Positions 40,992 to 49,908 of a stretch of 64,000 nucleotides of DNA are shown here, piece by piece. Position 1 is the stretch's first letter; each line of letters starts with the position of its first letter. The notes beneath the pieces were generated by a model that worked only from the letters and a program-made list of their open reading frames with translations, did not search any database and had not been told where the DNA came from. The translations under genes were made by a program, and so were the position numbers. The DNA is from Hydrogenophaga intermedia (GTDB lineage: Bacteria > Pseudomonadota > Gammaproteobacteria > Burkholderiales > Burkholderiaceae_C), in contig NZ_JAMBNO010000010.1 in NCBI RefSeq assembly GCF_023715105.1, positions 62,001 to 126,000 of the forward strand. Direction: 5' to 3'.

Positions 40992-42374
40992 TCAGCCGGC
41001 GAGGCGGGCGATATCGTTGAACAGGGCGACGGACATCAGCGCCATGAGCACCACGACACCACCACGCTGCAGGCGCTCCAACCAGACCTCAGACACGCTG
41101 CGTCCGGTGAGTGCCTCCCAAAGATAATACATCAGGTGCCCCCCATCGAGGACGGGCAGCGGCAGCAGGTTGAGCACACCCAGGCTCACGCTGATGAGGG
41201 CCAGAAACAGCAGGTAGGACGTGATGCCCAGGCTGGCCGACTTGCCGGCGTAGTCCGCGATCGTGAGCGGGCCGCTGAGGTTGCTCAGGGATGCTTCGCC
41301 GATCAGCATGCGCCCCATCATCTTGAGGGTGAGCCACGACACCTCCCAGGTCTTCACCACACCGCGCCACATGCCATCGATCGGGCCGTGGCGAACCGTG
41401 GTCATGGCCGGCGCATCGCCCACATAGGCCTCCACGCGCGCAATCCACTGCCCATCGCGCTGCTCCGCGCGTGGGGTGACCTCGACCGAGAGGGAACGTC
41501 CCTCCCGCTCGATCTCCCAACGCTGGGTGACGGCCTGCCCCGCCGGCCCGACGGCGGCCCGGATGCGCTCGCGAAGCGCCTGGCCATCGCGCACGTCGAG
41601 ACCGTCGATGCGCTGCACGAGGTCACCCTCGCGCAGGCCGGCAGCCTGCGCCGCACCGCCGTCGAGCACCTGCCCCACGCGCGGCGCCGTGTACGGCGAG
41701 GTGATGCCGATGCGGCGAAACAGGCTGGCGTCGGCTTCACGCACGTCCAGCGTCGACAGCGGGAGCAGGCGCGGCTGGGCCACACCGTCGGGCTGGGCGG
41801 CGACCCAGAGCACCAGATCGCGCCCGTCGAGTGCCGATTGCGTGAGGCGCCAGCGCAAGTCTTCGAAGGAGACCACGGGCTCGCCCTCGTCGCCTGGCCC
41901 GGCTTCTGCACCCGCCTGCGAAGTCCGCAGCACCCGGTCACCCGCGCGCAGCCCGGCGCGCTCGGCCAGCGACGAAGCCACCGGGGTCGACAGCACAGGC
42001 TGAGGCTCCTCCACGCCTGTCCAGTTCAGCCCGGCGTAGATCAGCACCGCCAGCAACAGGTTGGCCGCGGGCCCGGCCGCCACGATGGCGGCGCGCGAGC
42101 GCAGCGGCTGGGTGTTGAAAGCGAGGTGGCGCTCCGCGGCATCGACCGGCGCCTCGCGCTCATCGAGCATGCGCACATAGCCTCCCAGGGGCAACGCGCC
42201 CACCACGAACTCGGTCGGGCTGCCTGGTCGCTGCCAGCGCAGGATCGGCTTGCCAAAGCCCACGGAGAAACGCAACACCTTGACACCGCAGGCCACCGCC
42301 ACGCGGTAGTGTCCGTATTCGTGGATGGCAATCAGCAGCCCGAGCGCGACGATGAAGGCAAAGACGGTGAGCAT
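40992..42374 (-). CDS. rseP: Site-2 membrane metalloprotease RseP
   Basis: A 460-residue inner-membrane zinc protease that cuts anti-sigma factor RseA in the envelope stress pathway. HExxH zinc motif HEYGH at residues 18-22 in the first membrane helix. Tandem periplasmic PDZ domains occupy the middle (first starting near AGLRAGDRVLR, second RVGQVLDGGAAQAAGLREGD). The third zinc-binding region is NLLPLPVLDGGH. It sits between dxr and bamA. Confidence 0.96.
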   Translation of the reverse strand: MLTVFAFIVALGLLIAIHEYGHYRVAVACGVKVLRFSVGFGKPILRWQRPGSPTEFVVGALPLGGYVRMLDEREAPVDAAERHLAFNTQPLRSRAAIVAAGPAANLLLAVLIYAGLNWTGVEEPQPVLSTPVASSLAERAGLRAGDRVLRTSQAGAEAGPGDEGEPVVSFEDLRWRLTQSALDGRDLVLWVAAQPDGVAQPRLLPLSTLDVREADASLFRRIGITSPYTAPRVGQVLDGGAAQAAGLREGDLVQRIDGLDVRDGQALRERIRAAVGPAGQAVTQRWEIEREGRSLSVEVTPRAEQRDGQWIARVEAYVGDAPAMTTVRHGPIDGMWRGVVKTWEVSWLTLKMMGRMLIGEASLSNLSGPLTIADYAGKSASLGITSYLLFLALISVSLGVLNLLPLPVLDGGHLMYYLWEALTGRSVSEVWLERLQRGGVVVLMALMSVALFNDIARLAG

Positions 42375-42412
42375 GCGCAGCCTGTTCCGTGAGAGCCCCG
42401 GCCTGAGGGATT

Positions 42413-43600
42413 TCAGCGCCGCAGGCGTTCGATCTGTTCGCGGGCGGTGGCTCGGGCCTGGGCGTCCAGGGCCAGCAGATCGTCCAGCGAACCCGGTTTG
42501 GACGGCCGCACCGCGTCCAAAGTTTCCTCGTTGACCGCGTGGATGCGGTCAAAGCGCAGGCCGCCTGCGAGAAAAGCGGCCACGGCCTCTTCGTTGGCAG
42601 CGTTGAGCACCGCGGTGGTGCCGGCGGGGGCCTTCAGCGCAGCCCAGGCCAGCGGCAGGCCGGGAAAGCGCCGCGCGTCCGCCGGCTCGAACGTCAGCGA
42701 GGTGAGCGAGGCGAAATCGAGCGGCGCCGCGCCGGAGGCGATGCGCTCAGGCCAGGCCAGGCCGTAGGCGATGGGCACGCGCATGTCGGGCGTGCCCAGT
42801 TGCGCCACCACCGAGCCGTCGCGGTACTGCACCATGGAATGGATGACGCTTTGCGGGTGGATCACCACCTCGATGCGTTCGGGCGCAAGGCCGAACAGGT
42901 ACCGCGCCTCGATCACCTCGAGCGCCTTGTTCATCATGGTCGCAGAGTCCACCGAGATCTTGCGGCCCATCACCCAGTTGGGGTGCGCGCAGGCCTGATC
43001 GGGTGTGACATCCGCCAGCGTGGAGGGATCGCGCGTGCGAAAAGGCCCGCCGGAAGCGGTGAGCACGATCTTGTCAACGCGGCGCTCCCAGGTGGCGGGG
43101 TCCTCGGGCAGTGACTGGAAAACCGCCGAGTGCTCGCTGTCGATGGGCAGCATCGTGGCGCCGCCGGCGGCCACGGCGTCGATGAAGTATTCGCCACCCA
43201 CCACCAGCGCCTCCTTGTTGGCCAGCAGCAGCTTCTTGCCCGCGCGCGCAGCGGCCAGACTCGGGGCCAGGCCGGCAGCGCCCACAATGGCCGCCATGAC
43301 GGCGTCGACCTCGGCCGCCTCGCTCACGGCGCACAGCGCTTGCGAGCCTTCCAGCACCTCCACCGCCAAGCGCGCTTCGCGTACACGCTGGCGCAACGCG
43401 GCGGCGCTGTCGCGATCAACCATCACCGCGTAGCGCGGCATGTGGCGGCGGCACTGCTCGAACAGCACGTCGACCTGACGTGCCGCGGTGAGCGCGAACA
43501 CGCGGTATTGGTCCGGGTGGCGCGCGATCACGTCCAGCGTGTTCTGGCCGATGGAGCCGGTGGCCCCCAGCACGGTGATGTTTTGTGGTGCGTTGGTCAT
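42413..43600 (-). CDS. dxr: 1-deoxy-D-xylulose-5-phosphate reductoisomerase
   Basis: A 395-residue NADPH enzyme committing carbon to the MEP isoprenoid pathway. Seen: NADPH motif VLGATGSIGQNTLDV, LANKEALVVGG, the substrate and metal site SEHSAVFQSL, and ASGGPFRT. The pathway supplies the undecaprenyl chain made by the neighbouring uppS, so the grouping makes biochemical sense. It starts three bases after the cdsA stop. Confidence 0.97.
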   Translation of the reverse strand: MTNAPQNITVLGATGSIGQNTLDVIARHPDQYRVFALTAARQVDVLFEQCRRHMPRYAVMVDRDSAAALRQRVREARLAVEVLEGSQALCAVSEAAEVDAVMAAIVGAAGLAPSLAAARAGKKLLLANKEALVVGGEYFIDAVAAGGATMLPIDSEHSAVFQSLPEDPATWERRVDKIVLTASGGPFRTRDPSTLADVTPDQACAHPNWVMGRKISVDSATMMNKALEVIEARYLFGLAPERIEVVIHPQSVIHSMVQYRDGSVVAQLGTPDMRVPIAYGLAWPERIASGAAPLDFASLTSLTFEPADARRFPGLPLAWAALKAPAGTTAVLNAANEEAVAAFLAGGLRFDRIHAVNEETLDAVRPSKPGSLDDLLALDAQARATAREQIERLRR

Positions 43601-43603
43601 GGT

Positions 43604-44437
43604 TCAGAGGGTGACCAGCATCATGGCCAGCGGCAGCACGGGCAGCAGCGCATCGACACGGTCGAGCATACCCCCGTGGCCGGGCAGCAGCTGGCTTGAA
43701 TCCTTGACGCCGGCGGCCCGCTTCACCAGGGATTCGACCAGATCGCCGGCCACGCTCATGGCCACGAGGCCCAGCAGCGCCGGCACGGCATACCAGAGGC
43801 CCTGGTGCCACAGATAGGCGTAGAGGTGATCGGGCGCGCTCCAGCCCTGGCGCGTGGCCCAGATCCAGGCCAGCGCCAGCAGGAAGACACCCAGCAGGCC
43901 GCTGAAGGCGCCTTCCCAGCTCTTGCCCGGGCTCACCGACGGCGCCAGCTTGCGCCGTCCGAAGCGCTTGCCACCGAAATAGGCGGCGATGTCAGCCACC
44001 CAGACCAGCAACAGCACCGACAGCAGAAAACCCAGCCCGAGCAAACGCGCTTGAACGAGCGCAAGCCATGCGCAGGCGATGAGGAACAGCCCCAGCCACA
44101 GGCGCAGCATCTGTGGCCAGCGCGCATACGCATCCACACCGCGGTAGAGCAGCGCCGCGGCCATGATCATCCACAGCACGCCAACGACAAGCCAGAGCTC
44201 ACGCCAGGAGCGCTCAACCCCGCCCGACAGCCAGAACGCCAGCAGGCCCACAGCCAGTGCCAGCCCGGCGGCCAGTGCACGCTGCGGGCCGCAACCATTG
44301 AGACGCGCCCATTCCCAGCCGGCAGCGGCAATCAGCACCAACGTGAACAGCGCAAACGGCTCGATGGAGGGCAGGATCAGCGTGGGCAGAAACACCGCGA
44401 GCAGCAGCACCGCGGTGATGATCCGCTGCTTAAGCAT
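43604..44437 (-). CDS. cdsA: Phosphatidate cytidylyltransferase (CDP-diglyceride synthase)
   Basis: Polytopic inner-membrane enzyme of 277 residues that activates phosphatidate with CTP for phospholipid synthesis. Multiple hydrophobic helices precede the C-terminal signature KRAAGVKDSSQLLPGHGG followed by DRVDALLPVLP. I chose ATG 44437 (MLKQRIITAV), the usual family start; an in-frame ATG at 44446 is possible. Either start overlaps the uppS stop, implying coupling. Confidence 0.95.
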   Translation of the reverse strand: MLKQRIITAVLLLAVFLPTLILPSIEPFALFTLVLIAAAGWEWARLNGCGPQRALAAGLALAVGLLAFWLSGGVERSWRELWLVVGVLWMIMAAALLYRGVDAYARWPQMLRLWLGLFLIACAWLALVQARLLGLGFLLSVLLLVWVADIAAYFGGKRFGRRKLAPSVSPGKSWEGAFSGLLGVFLLALAWIWATRQGWSAPDHLYAYLWHQGLWYAVPALLGLVAMSVAGDLVESLVKRAAGVKDSSQLLPGHGGMLDRVDALLPVLPLAMMLVTL

Positions 44438-45182
44438 GCGGAGCATCGGCGCCGAGCGCCGATACGGTGGCTTGCGCGCGCTGCTCGCTGGTCTGCCCGA
44501 AGCGGCGCTCGCGGCGCGCGAACTCGTTCAACGCCTTGTCGAGTTCGGCGGCATCGAAGTCGGGCCACAGGCAATCGGTGAACACGAGCTCGCTGTAGGC
44601 GGCCTGCCACAGCAGGAAGTTGCTGATGCGCTGCTCGCCGCCCGTGCGGATCAGGAGATCCGGATCGGGTACATGGGCCAGCGCCATGGCGCCCGAGAGG
44701 CTTTCTTCGGTGATCGGTTCGCCGCGTTCGGCCAGGCGGCGCGCGGCTTGCGCCATGTCCCAGCGCCCACCGTAGTTGAAGCACACGTTGAGCACCAGGC
44801 GGTCCTGCGCGGCGGTGGCCTGCTCGGCGGCCGCGAGGCTTTGCGCGAGCTTGCTCGACAGCCGCGACCGGTCGCCCGGGAAGTGCAGACGCACGCCGTT
44901 GTCGAGCAGACGGGGCACCTCGCGCGACAAGGCCAGCGCCAGCAGGTCCATCAGACCGGAAACCTCTTCGACCGGACGGTTCCAGTTCTCGGAGGAGAAC
45001 GCGAACACCGTGAGCACGCGGATGCCACGCTCGACGCAGGCCTGCACCACACCGCGCAGCGCGTCCACCCCCTGCTTGTGGCCCGCCACGCGGGGCAGCC
45101 AACGCTTTTGCGCCCAGCGGCCGTTGCCATCCATCACGATGGCAACGTGGTGCGGGAGCAAGGAGATGGGCGGGTTGTGCAT
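44430..45182 (-). CDS. uppS: Undecaprenyl pyrophosphate synthase
   Basis: A 250-residue cis-prenyltransferase that makes the C55 lipid carrier for peptidoglycan and O-antigen. Seen: catalytic Asp in HVAIVMDGNGRWA near residues 13-25, TVFAFSSENWNRP, NVCFNYGGRWD, and the C-terminal IRTGGEQRISNFLLWQAAYSE. It lies 30 bases after frr and overlaps cdsA. Confidence 0.97.
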   Translation of the reverse strand: MHNPPISLLPHHVAIVMDGNGRWAQKRWLPRVAGHKQGVDALRGVVQACVERGIRVLTVFAFSSENWNRPVEEVSGLMDLLALALSREVPRLLDNGVRLHFPGDRSRLSSKLAQSLAAAEQATAAQDRLVLNVCFNYGGRWDMAQAARRLAERGEPITEESLSGAMALAHVPDPDLLIRTGGEQRISNFLLWQAAYSELVFTDCLWPDFDAAELDKALNEFARRERRFGQTSEQRAQATVSALGADAPHA

Positions 45183-45212
45183 GCGCGGGGCGCTGACGGG
45201 GCCGTGGCCCGC

Positions 45213-45773
45213 TCAGACGGCCATGATGTCTTGTTCCTTGGCGGCCACGAGTCGGTCCACCTCGGAGATCATGCGGTCGGTGAGTTTCTGGATGTCGTCC
45301 TGTGCGCGGCGTTCGTCGTCCTCGGACGCGATCTTGTCTTTCACCAGCTTCTTGACCGCCTCGTTGGCATCGCGACGCAGGTTGCGGATCGCGATCTTGG
45401 CCTGCTCACCCTCGCCCTTGACCACCTTGGTCAGTTCCTTGCGGCGCTCTTCCGTCATCGGCGGCATGGGCACGCGGATCAGGTCACCCTGGGAGGCGGG
45501 GTTGAGCCCGAGATCGGACTCGCGGATGGCCTTCTCGATCTTGGCACCCATGCCCTTTTCCCAGGGCGCCACGCCGATGGTGCGGGCATCGAGCAGCGAC
45601 AGGTTGGCCACCTGCGACAGCGGCAGCATCGAGCCGTAGTACTCCACCTGCACCGTGTCGAGCAGCGCCGGGTTGGCGCGCCCGGTGCGCACCTTGGTCA
45701 GGCTGTTCTTGAACGCGTCGATCGACTGCTGCATCTTGTGTTCGGCGTTCTTGCGGATGTCGGCAATGGTCAT
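45213..45773 (-). CDS. frr: Ribosome recycling factor
   Basis: A 186-residue factor that, with EF-G, splits post-termination ribosomes. It starts [18 protein letters not shown]. The long three-helix bundle holds [28 protein letters not shown] and the C-terminal helix ending KEQDIMAV. Standard length. It sits 24 bases after pyrH in the conserved order. Confidence 0.97.
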   Translation of the reverse strand: MTIADIRKNAEHKMQQSIDAFKNSLTKVRTGRANPALLDTVQVEYYGSMLPLSQVANLSLLDARTIGVAPWEKGMGAKIEKAIRESDLGLNPASQGDLIRVPMPPMTEERRKELTKVVKGEGEQAKIAIRNLRRDANEAVKKLVKDKIASEDDERRAQDDIQKLTDRMISEVDRLVAAKEQDIMAV

Positions 45774-45797
45774 GCGTGCTCCTGTGACGGCGGGCGA

Positions 45798-46508
45798 TCA
45801 GACGTGAACCAGGGTGCCCTCATCGGCCCCCATGACCACGTTGCGCAACGCGCCGGACTTGAAGATGGAAAACACCCTGACGGGCAGCCTCTGGTCGCGG
45901 CAGAGCGCGAACGCGGTGGCGTCCATCACCTGCAGGTTCTTGACCATGGCCTCGTCGAAGGAAATCGTGCTGTAGCGCGTGGCGTCGGGATCCTTGTTCG
46001 GATCGGCGGTGTACACGCCATCGACCTTGGTGGCCTTGAGCACCACCTCGGCCCCGATCTCGGCGCCACGCAGCGCGGCGGCTGTGTCGGTGGTGAAGAA
46101 GGGGTTGCCGGTGCCGGCCGCAAAGACCACCACCTTGCCCTCCTCGAGGTACTGCAACGCCTTGGGGCGCACGTAGGGCTCGACCACCTGCTCGATGGCG
46201 ATGGCGGACATCACGCGTGCCACCAGACCGGCCTTGTTCATGGTGTCGGCCAGTGCCAGCGAGTTCATCACCGTGGCCAGCATGCCCATGTAGTCGGCGG
46301 TGGCACGGTCCATGCCGACCGAGCCGCCCGCCACGCCGCGGAAGATGTTGCCGCCACCGATGACGATGGCCACCTGCACGCCGAGGCGGGTGACGTCGGC
46401 GATTTCATCGACGATGCGCACGATCGTCGCGCGGTTGATGCCGAAGGCATCGTCGCCCATCAGGGCTTCACCGGAGAGCTTGAGCAGGATCCGTTGGTAG
46501 GCGGGCAT
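45798..46508 (-). CDS. pyrH: UMP kinase
   Basis: A 236-residue amino-acid-kinase-fold enzyme that phosphorylates UMP to UDP. It normally responds to GTP and UTP. Seen: [13 protein letters not shown] at residues 5-17, [10 protein letters not shown], the [13 protein letters not shown] helix, [20 protein letters not shown], and [11 protein letters not shown] weak minus-strand TACACT box (46552-46557) upstream could support a separate promoter after the tsf terminator. Confidence 0.97.
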   Translation of the reverse strand: MPAYQRILLKLSGEALMGDDAFGINRATIVRIVDEIADVTRLGVQVAIVIGGGNIFRGVAGGSVGMDRATADYMGMLATVMNSLALADTMNKAGLVARVMSAIAIEQVVEPYVRPKALQYLEEGKVVVFAAGTGNPFFTTDTAAALRGAEIGAEVVLKATKVDGVYTADPNKDPDATRYSTISFDEAMVKNLQVMDATAFALCRDQRLPVRVFSIFKSGALRNVVMGADEGTLVHV

Positions 46509-46610
46509 GGATAGGCTTTCTGGACGGTTCGCGGTGCGCGCTCAGCAGGCAAGTGTAGCGGGGCGCGGCCGGGTGTCTGACGTGACGGACCGGGCTGCAG
46601 GGCACCCATA

Positions 46611-46638
46611 AGACAACGGGCCTTGCGGCCCGTTGTCT
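46611..46638 (-). terminator. Strong hairpin terminator after tsf
   Basis: AGACAACGGGCC and GGCCCGTTGTCT make a perfect 12-bp stem with a 4-base loop, 18 bases past the tsf stop and about 100 before pyrH. The U-run on the minus strand is short (UUAUGGG), so termination may be partial and allow read-through into pyrH. Confidence 0.75.
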
Positions 46639-46655
46639 GCAGATGCCGGGAGCGC

Positions 46656-47576
46656 TCAGCCCCCCTTGGCGGCAGCGACCTGCGCGGCCACCTCGGCGGC
46701 GAAGTCGTCGACCTTTTTCTCGATGCCCTCGCCCACCACGAACAGGGTGAAGGACTTCACCGTGGTGCTGGCGGCCTTGAGCATTTGCTCGACGGTCTGC
46801 TTGTCGTTCTTCACGAACGGCTGATTGAACAGCGAGACTTCCTTGAGGTACTTCTGCACCGCACCATCGATGCGCTTGGCCACGATCTCGGCGCTCTGCG
46901 CCGGCTTGCCGGCGGCCAGCAGTTCCTTGTTGGCTTCGTCGGCCTTGGCGGTGGCCACCGAGCGCTCGCGCTCGATGAACTCGGCAGGCACGTCGGCGCT
47001 GGTCAGCGACACGGGCTTCATGGCGGCCACGTGCATGGCGACATCCTTGGCGGCCACCTCGTCACCCTCGAACTCCACGATCACGCCGATGCGCGTGCCG
47101 TGCAGGTAGCTCGCCAGCTTGGCCGCGCCGCTGTAGCGCTTGAAGCGGCGGAACGACATGTTCTCGCCGATCTTGCCGATCAGGCCCTTGCGCACGTCTT
47201 CCAGCGTGGGGCCGAAGCCGTCCTGGCTGTAGGCGAGCGCGCCCAGGGCGGCGACGTCGGCCGGGTTGTGCTCGGCCACGAGCCGGGCTGCCGCATTGGC
47301 CAGCGCCAGGAAGCTGTCGTTCTTGGTGACGAAGTCGGTTTCGCAGTTGACTTCGATCAGGGCGCCGGTGGTGCCCTGGATCGACGCGGCCACGACGCCT
47401 TCGGCCGTGACGCGGCTGGCGGCCTTGCCGGCCTTGGTGCCGAGCTTGACGCGCAGCAGTTCCTCGGCCTTGGCCATGTCGCCGTCGGCTTCGGTCAGGG
47501 CCTTCTTGCACTCCATCATGGGTGCGTCGGTCTTGGCGCGCAGTTCGGCGACCATGCTTGCGGTGATTGCAGCCAT
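46656..47576 (-). CDS. tsf: Elongation factor Ts
   Basis: A 306-residue guanine-nucleotide exchange factor for EF-Tu. The N-terminal UBA-like domain begins [20 protein letters not shown], followed by [20 protein letters not shown]. The core has the Asp/Phe interface near TDFVTKND and the long dimerisation segment. It is cotranscribed with rpsB, which ends 108 bases upstream. Confidence 0.97.
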   Translation of the reverse strand: MAAITASMVAELRAKTDAPMMECKKALTEADGDMAKAEELLRVKLGTKAGKAASRVTAEGVVAASIQGTTGALIEVNCETDFVTKNDSFLALANAAARLVAEHNPADVAALGALAYSQDGFGPTLEDVRKGLIGKIGENMSFRRFKRYSGAAKLASYLHGTRIGVIVEFEGDEVAAKDVAMHVAAMKPVSLTSADVPAEFIERERSVATAKADEANKELLAAGKPAQSAEIVAKRIDGAVQKYLKEVSLFNQPFVKNDKQTVEQMLKAASTTVKSFTLFVVGEGIEKKVDDFAAEVAAQVAAAKGG

Positions 47577-47684
47577 CTCTGTACTCCTGTGATCGGGCGC
47601 GCTGTGCGGCGCCTTCGATGAATGGTGAAACCTGGGTGTGAAAAGGGGGCTACACGAGCCCCCGATTCCGCGCGCGGGTGGCGA

Positions 47685-48437
47685 TCAGGCCTGGTCTTCC
47701 GGCACTTCGACGAATTCGTCGGCGCCTTCGGCGGCGGCCACCTTGGCCACGTCGGCCACGGCATTGGCGCGGCCTTCCAGCACGGCGTCAGCGATGCCGC
47801 GGGCGTACAGCGCCACGGCGCGGGCCGAGTCGTCGTTGCCGGGGATGACGTAGTCGATGCCCTCGGGCGAGTGGTTGGTGTCGACCACACCCACGAGCGG
47901 GATGCCCAGTTTCTGGGCTTCAAGCACGGCGATCTTGTGGAAGCCCACGTCGATCACGAAGATGGCATCGGGCAATGCGGTCATGTCCTGGATGCCGCCG
48001 ATGTCCTTCTCGAGCTTCTCCATCTCGCGGCTGAACATGAGCTGCTCTTTCTTGCTCATGCTGTCCAGGCCGGCTTCCTTCTGGGCCTGCATGTCCTTCA
48101 GCCGCTTGATCGAGGTCTTGACGGTCTTGAAGTTGGTCAGCATGCCGCCGAGCCAGCGCTGGTCGACGAAGGGCATGCCGGCGCGGCGGGCTTCCTGGGC
48201 CACGATGTCGCGCGACTGGCGCTTGGTGCCCACGAAGAGCAGCGTGCCACGGTTGGACGCGAGTTGACGCACGAACTTCTGCGCATTCTGAAACAGGGGC
48301 AGCGTCTTCTCGAGGTTGACGATGTGGATCTTGTTGCGGTGCCCGAAGATGTACGGTGCCATCTTGGGGTTCCAGAAGCGGGTCTGGTGACCGAAATGGA
48401 CACCGGCTTCCAGCATTTCGCGCATGGAAATGGACAT
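47685..48437 (-). CDS. rpsB: 30S ribosomal protein S2
   Basis: A 250-residue small-subunit protein. Seen: [22 protein letters not shown] at the N-terminus, [40 protein letters not shown] and [11 protein letters not shown]. It is the promoter-proximal gene of rpsB-tsf and has a leader of about 150 bases with a possible long-range stem. Family knowledge says S2 represses its own operon in E. coli; whether this leader does the same is open. Confidence 0.98.
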   Translation of the reverse strand: MSISMREMLEAGVHFGHQTRFWNPKMAPYIFGHRNKIHIVNLEKTLPLFQNAQKFVRQLASNRGTLLFVGTKRQSRDIVAQEARRAGMPFVDQRWLGGMLTNFKTVKTSIKRLKDMQAQKEAGLDSMSKKEQLMFSREMEKLEKDIGGIQDMTALPDAIFVIDVGFHKIAVLEAQKLGIPLVGVVDTNHSPEGIDYVIPGNDDSARAVALYARGIADAVLEGRANAVADVAKVAAAEGADEFVEVPEDQA

Positions 48438-48468
48438 GGGATTACTTTCCAGAGGTTAGGTCTAAAAT

Positions 48469-48524
48469 CCAGCCCCGATTGCCTCCCCCGGTCAGCCGGA
48501 GAACACAACACCCGGACGGGCTGG
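48469..48524 (-). promoter_or_regulatory. Possible structured leader of rpsB-tsf
   Basis: On the minus strand CCAGCCC (48518-48524) can pair with GGGCTGG (48469-48475) across a 42-base loop, ending in AUUUU, 32 bases before the rpsB start. Such a stem near the initiation site could serve S2 autoregulation or attenuation. The pairing is visible; the function is inferred. Confidence 0.3.
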
Positions 48525-48587
48525 TTTGCGATTTGCCTTGCGATCCAGCCTGAAACGCCCTCGGCGTGACAGGTGCAAAGCCTGTCG

Positions 48588-48593
48588 AGTATA
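48588..48593 (-). promoter_or_regulatory. Probable -10 box of rpsB
   Basis: Minus-strand TATACT lies about 150 bases before rpsB. The -35 match is poor (TTGGTG at 21-base spacing). The same TATACT hexamer precedes both tRNA genes in this window. Confidence 0.4.
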
Positions 48594-48632
48594 CATCGCC
48601 GGCAGCCCCCTCCCCACCAACAGCTTGCATAC

Positions 48633-49883
48633 ATGAAGATTGCCATCGTGGGCGCCGGCGTCAACGGCCTTGCCAGCGCGTACGAGTTGATGCTGTGCGG
48701 CCATGCCGTGACCGTGTTCGAGCGCCGGGCCACCGCCGCCGAGGCCGGCAGCTTTGCGCCTGCCGGCTTGCTGCACCCAGCCTGGGCACTGGCCTGGGCT
48801 GACCCCATGCCTCGGCTTCGGCTGCCCTGGTCCGCGCCGGGCCCGGGTGTGCGCTGGCGCAGCGGACTGCAATGGCCCGCATTCGCCTGGTGGGGCCAAT
48901 GGCGATCGGCCAGGCGCCGCCGCACGGCAGACGCCCGCGCCGCGCTGATCGACCTGCTCACGCTCGGGCAGGAACGCCACGCCGCGCTGCAAGCCGAGCT
49001 GGAGCTCGACCACGACCGTTCGGATGGCTTTTTGGTGCTGGGGCCGGACCAACGCAGCTTCGACCGAGCTGCGGGCCTGGCGGTCACGCTGCGTGAACTC
49101 GGGCTGGGCGTGCGCCCCGTTTCGGCTGCTGAGGCCCGCGCGATCGAACCGGCACTGGATGCCGCAGCCCCGCTCGCAGGCGCCATTCACCTCACGGGGC
49201 CGGCGGTGGCCAATTGCCGCGAATGGACCCTGCTCATGCGCCAGGTGTTGCTGCGCAACGGTGGCCGCTTCCAGGCGCAGCAGGCAGTACGAGGGCTGCG
49301 GCCCCATGCCGACGGGGTCGAACTGACCACCGACCGCACCGCCGAATCATTCGATGCAGCGGTGCTGTGCACGGGCTCCGATGCCCCGGACCTGCTTCGA
49401 TCGCTCGGGCTTCGCACGCCGTTCCAGCCCTGGTGGTCGCACTCGCTCAGCGCGCCGGTGCGCGAGCCCATGGATGCCCCCCAATCGGGCGTGATGGACC
49501 TCCAGACGGGCGTGACGATCACGCGGCTCGGGCAGCGCGTTCGCGCCAGCGGAGGCTGGGACCTGGGTGGCGAAGCCGGTGGGGCCGAGCGTCCCGCCAT
49601 TGCACACCTGGCGCGCACGATGTCGCACTGGTTTCCCGCGGCGGCCCGGTTGGGCGGTGCGCAGTCGGCGCTCCAGACGTGGCGCGGCGCCGCGCTGGTG
49701 TCGGCCGACGGCCTGCCCTTGATCGGCGCAAGCCGCGTACCCGGGGTCTGGCTCAACCTCGCTCACGGCACGATGGGCTGGGCGCTGGCCTGCGGCGCTG
49801 CACGCCACCTCGCCGACACCATGGCTGGTGGAGCGGTCGATGGGCGACTGGATGCATTGAGCCCTTCACGCCTGGGTTTGTGA
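48633..49883 (+). CDS. FAD-dependent oxidoreductase, DadA-like
   Basis: A 416-residue DAO-family flavoprotein, probably a D-amino-acid or related amine dehydrogenase. The N-terminal FAD Rossmann motif IAIVGAGVNGLASAYEL occupies residues 3-19, followed by FERRATAAEAGSFAPAG. The C-terminal DAO signature reads TWRGAALVSADGLPLIG and LAHGTMGWALACG. I start at ATG 48633, where the Rossmann strand begins. It is divergent from rpsB. DadA is the best match, but the substrate is not certain. Confidence 0.85.
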   Translation: MKIAIVGAGVNGLASAYELMLCGHAVTVFERRATAAEAGSFAPAGLLHPAWALAWADPMPRLRLPWSAPGPGVRWRSGLQWPAFAWWGQWRSARRRRTADARAALIDLLTLGQERHAALQAELELDHDRSDGFLVLGPDQRSFDRAAGLAVTLRELGLGVRPVSAAEARAIEPALDAAAPLAGAIHLTGPAVANCREWTLLMRQVLLRNGGRFQAQQAVRGLRPHADGVELTTDRTAESFDAAVLCTGSDAPDLLRSLGLRTPFQPWWSHSLSAPVREPMDAPQSGVMDLQTGVTITRLGQRVRASGGWDLGGEAGGAERPAIAHLARTMSHWFPAAARLGGAQSALQTWRGAALVSADGLPLIGASRVPGVWLNLAHGTMGWALACGAARHLADTMAGGAVDGRLDALSPSRLGL

Positions 49884-49908
49884 CCGCTGGCGTGGTGAAA
49901 TCCGCCGC

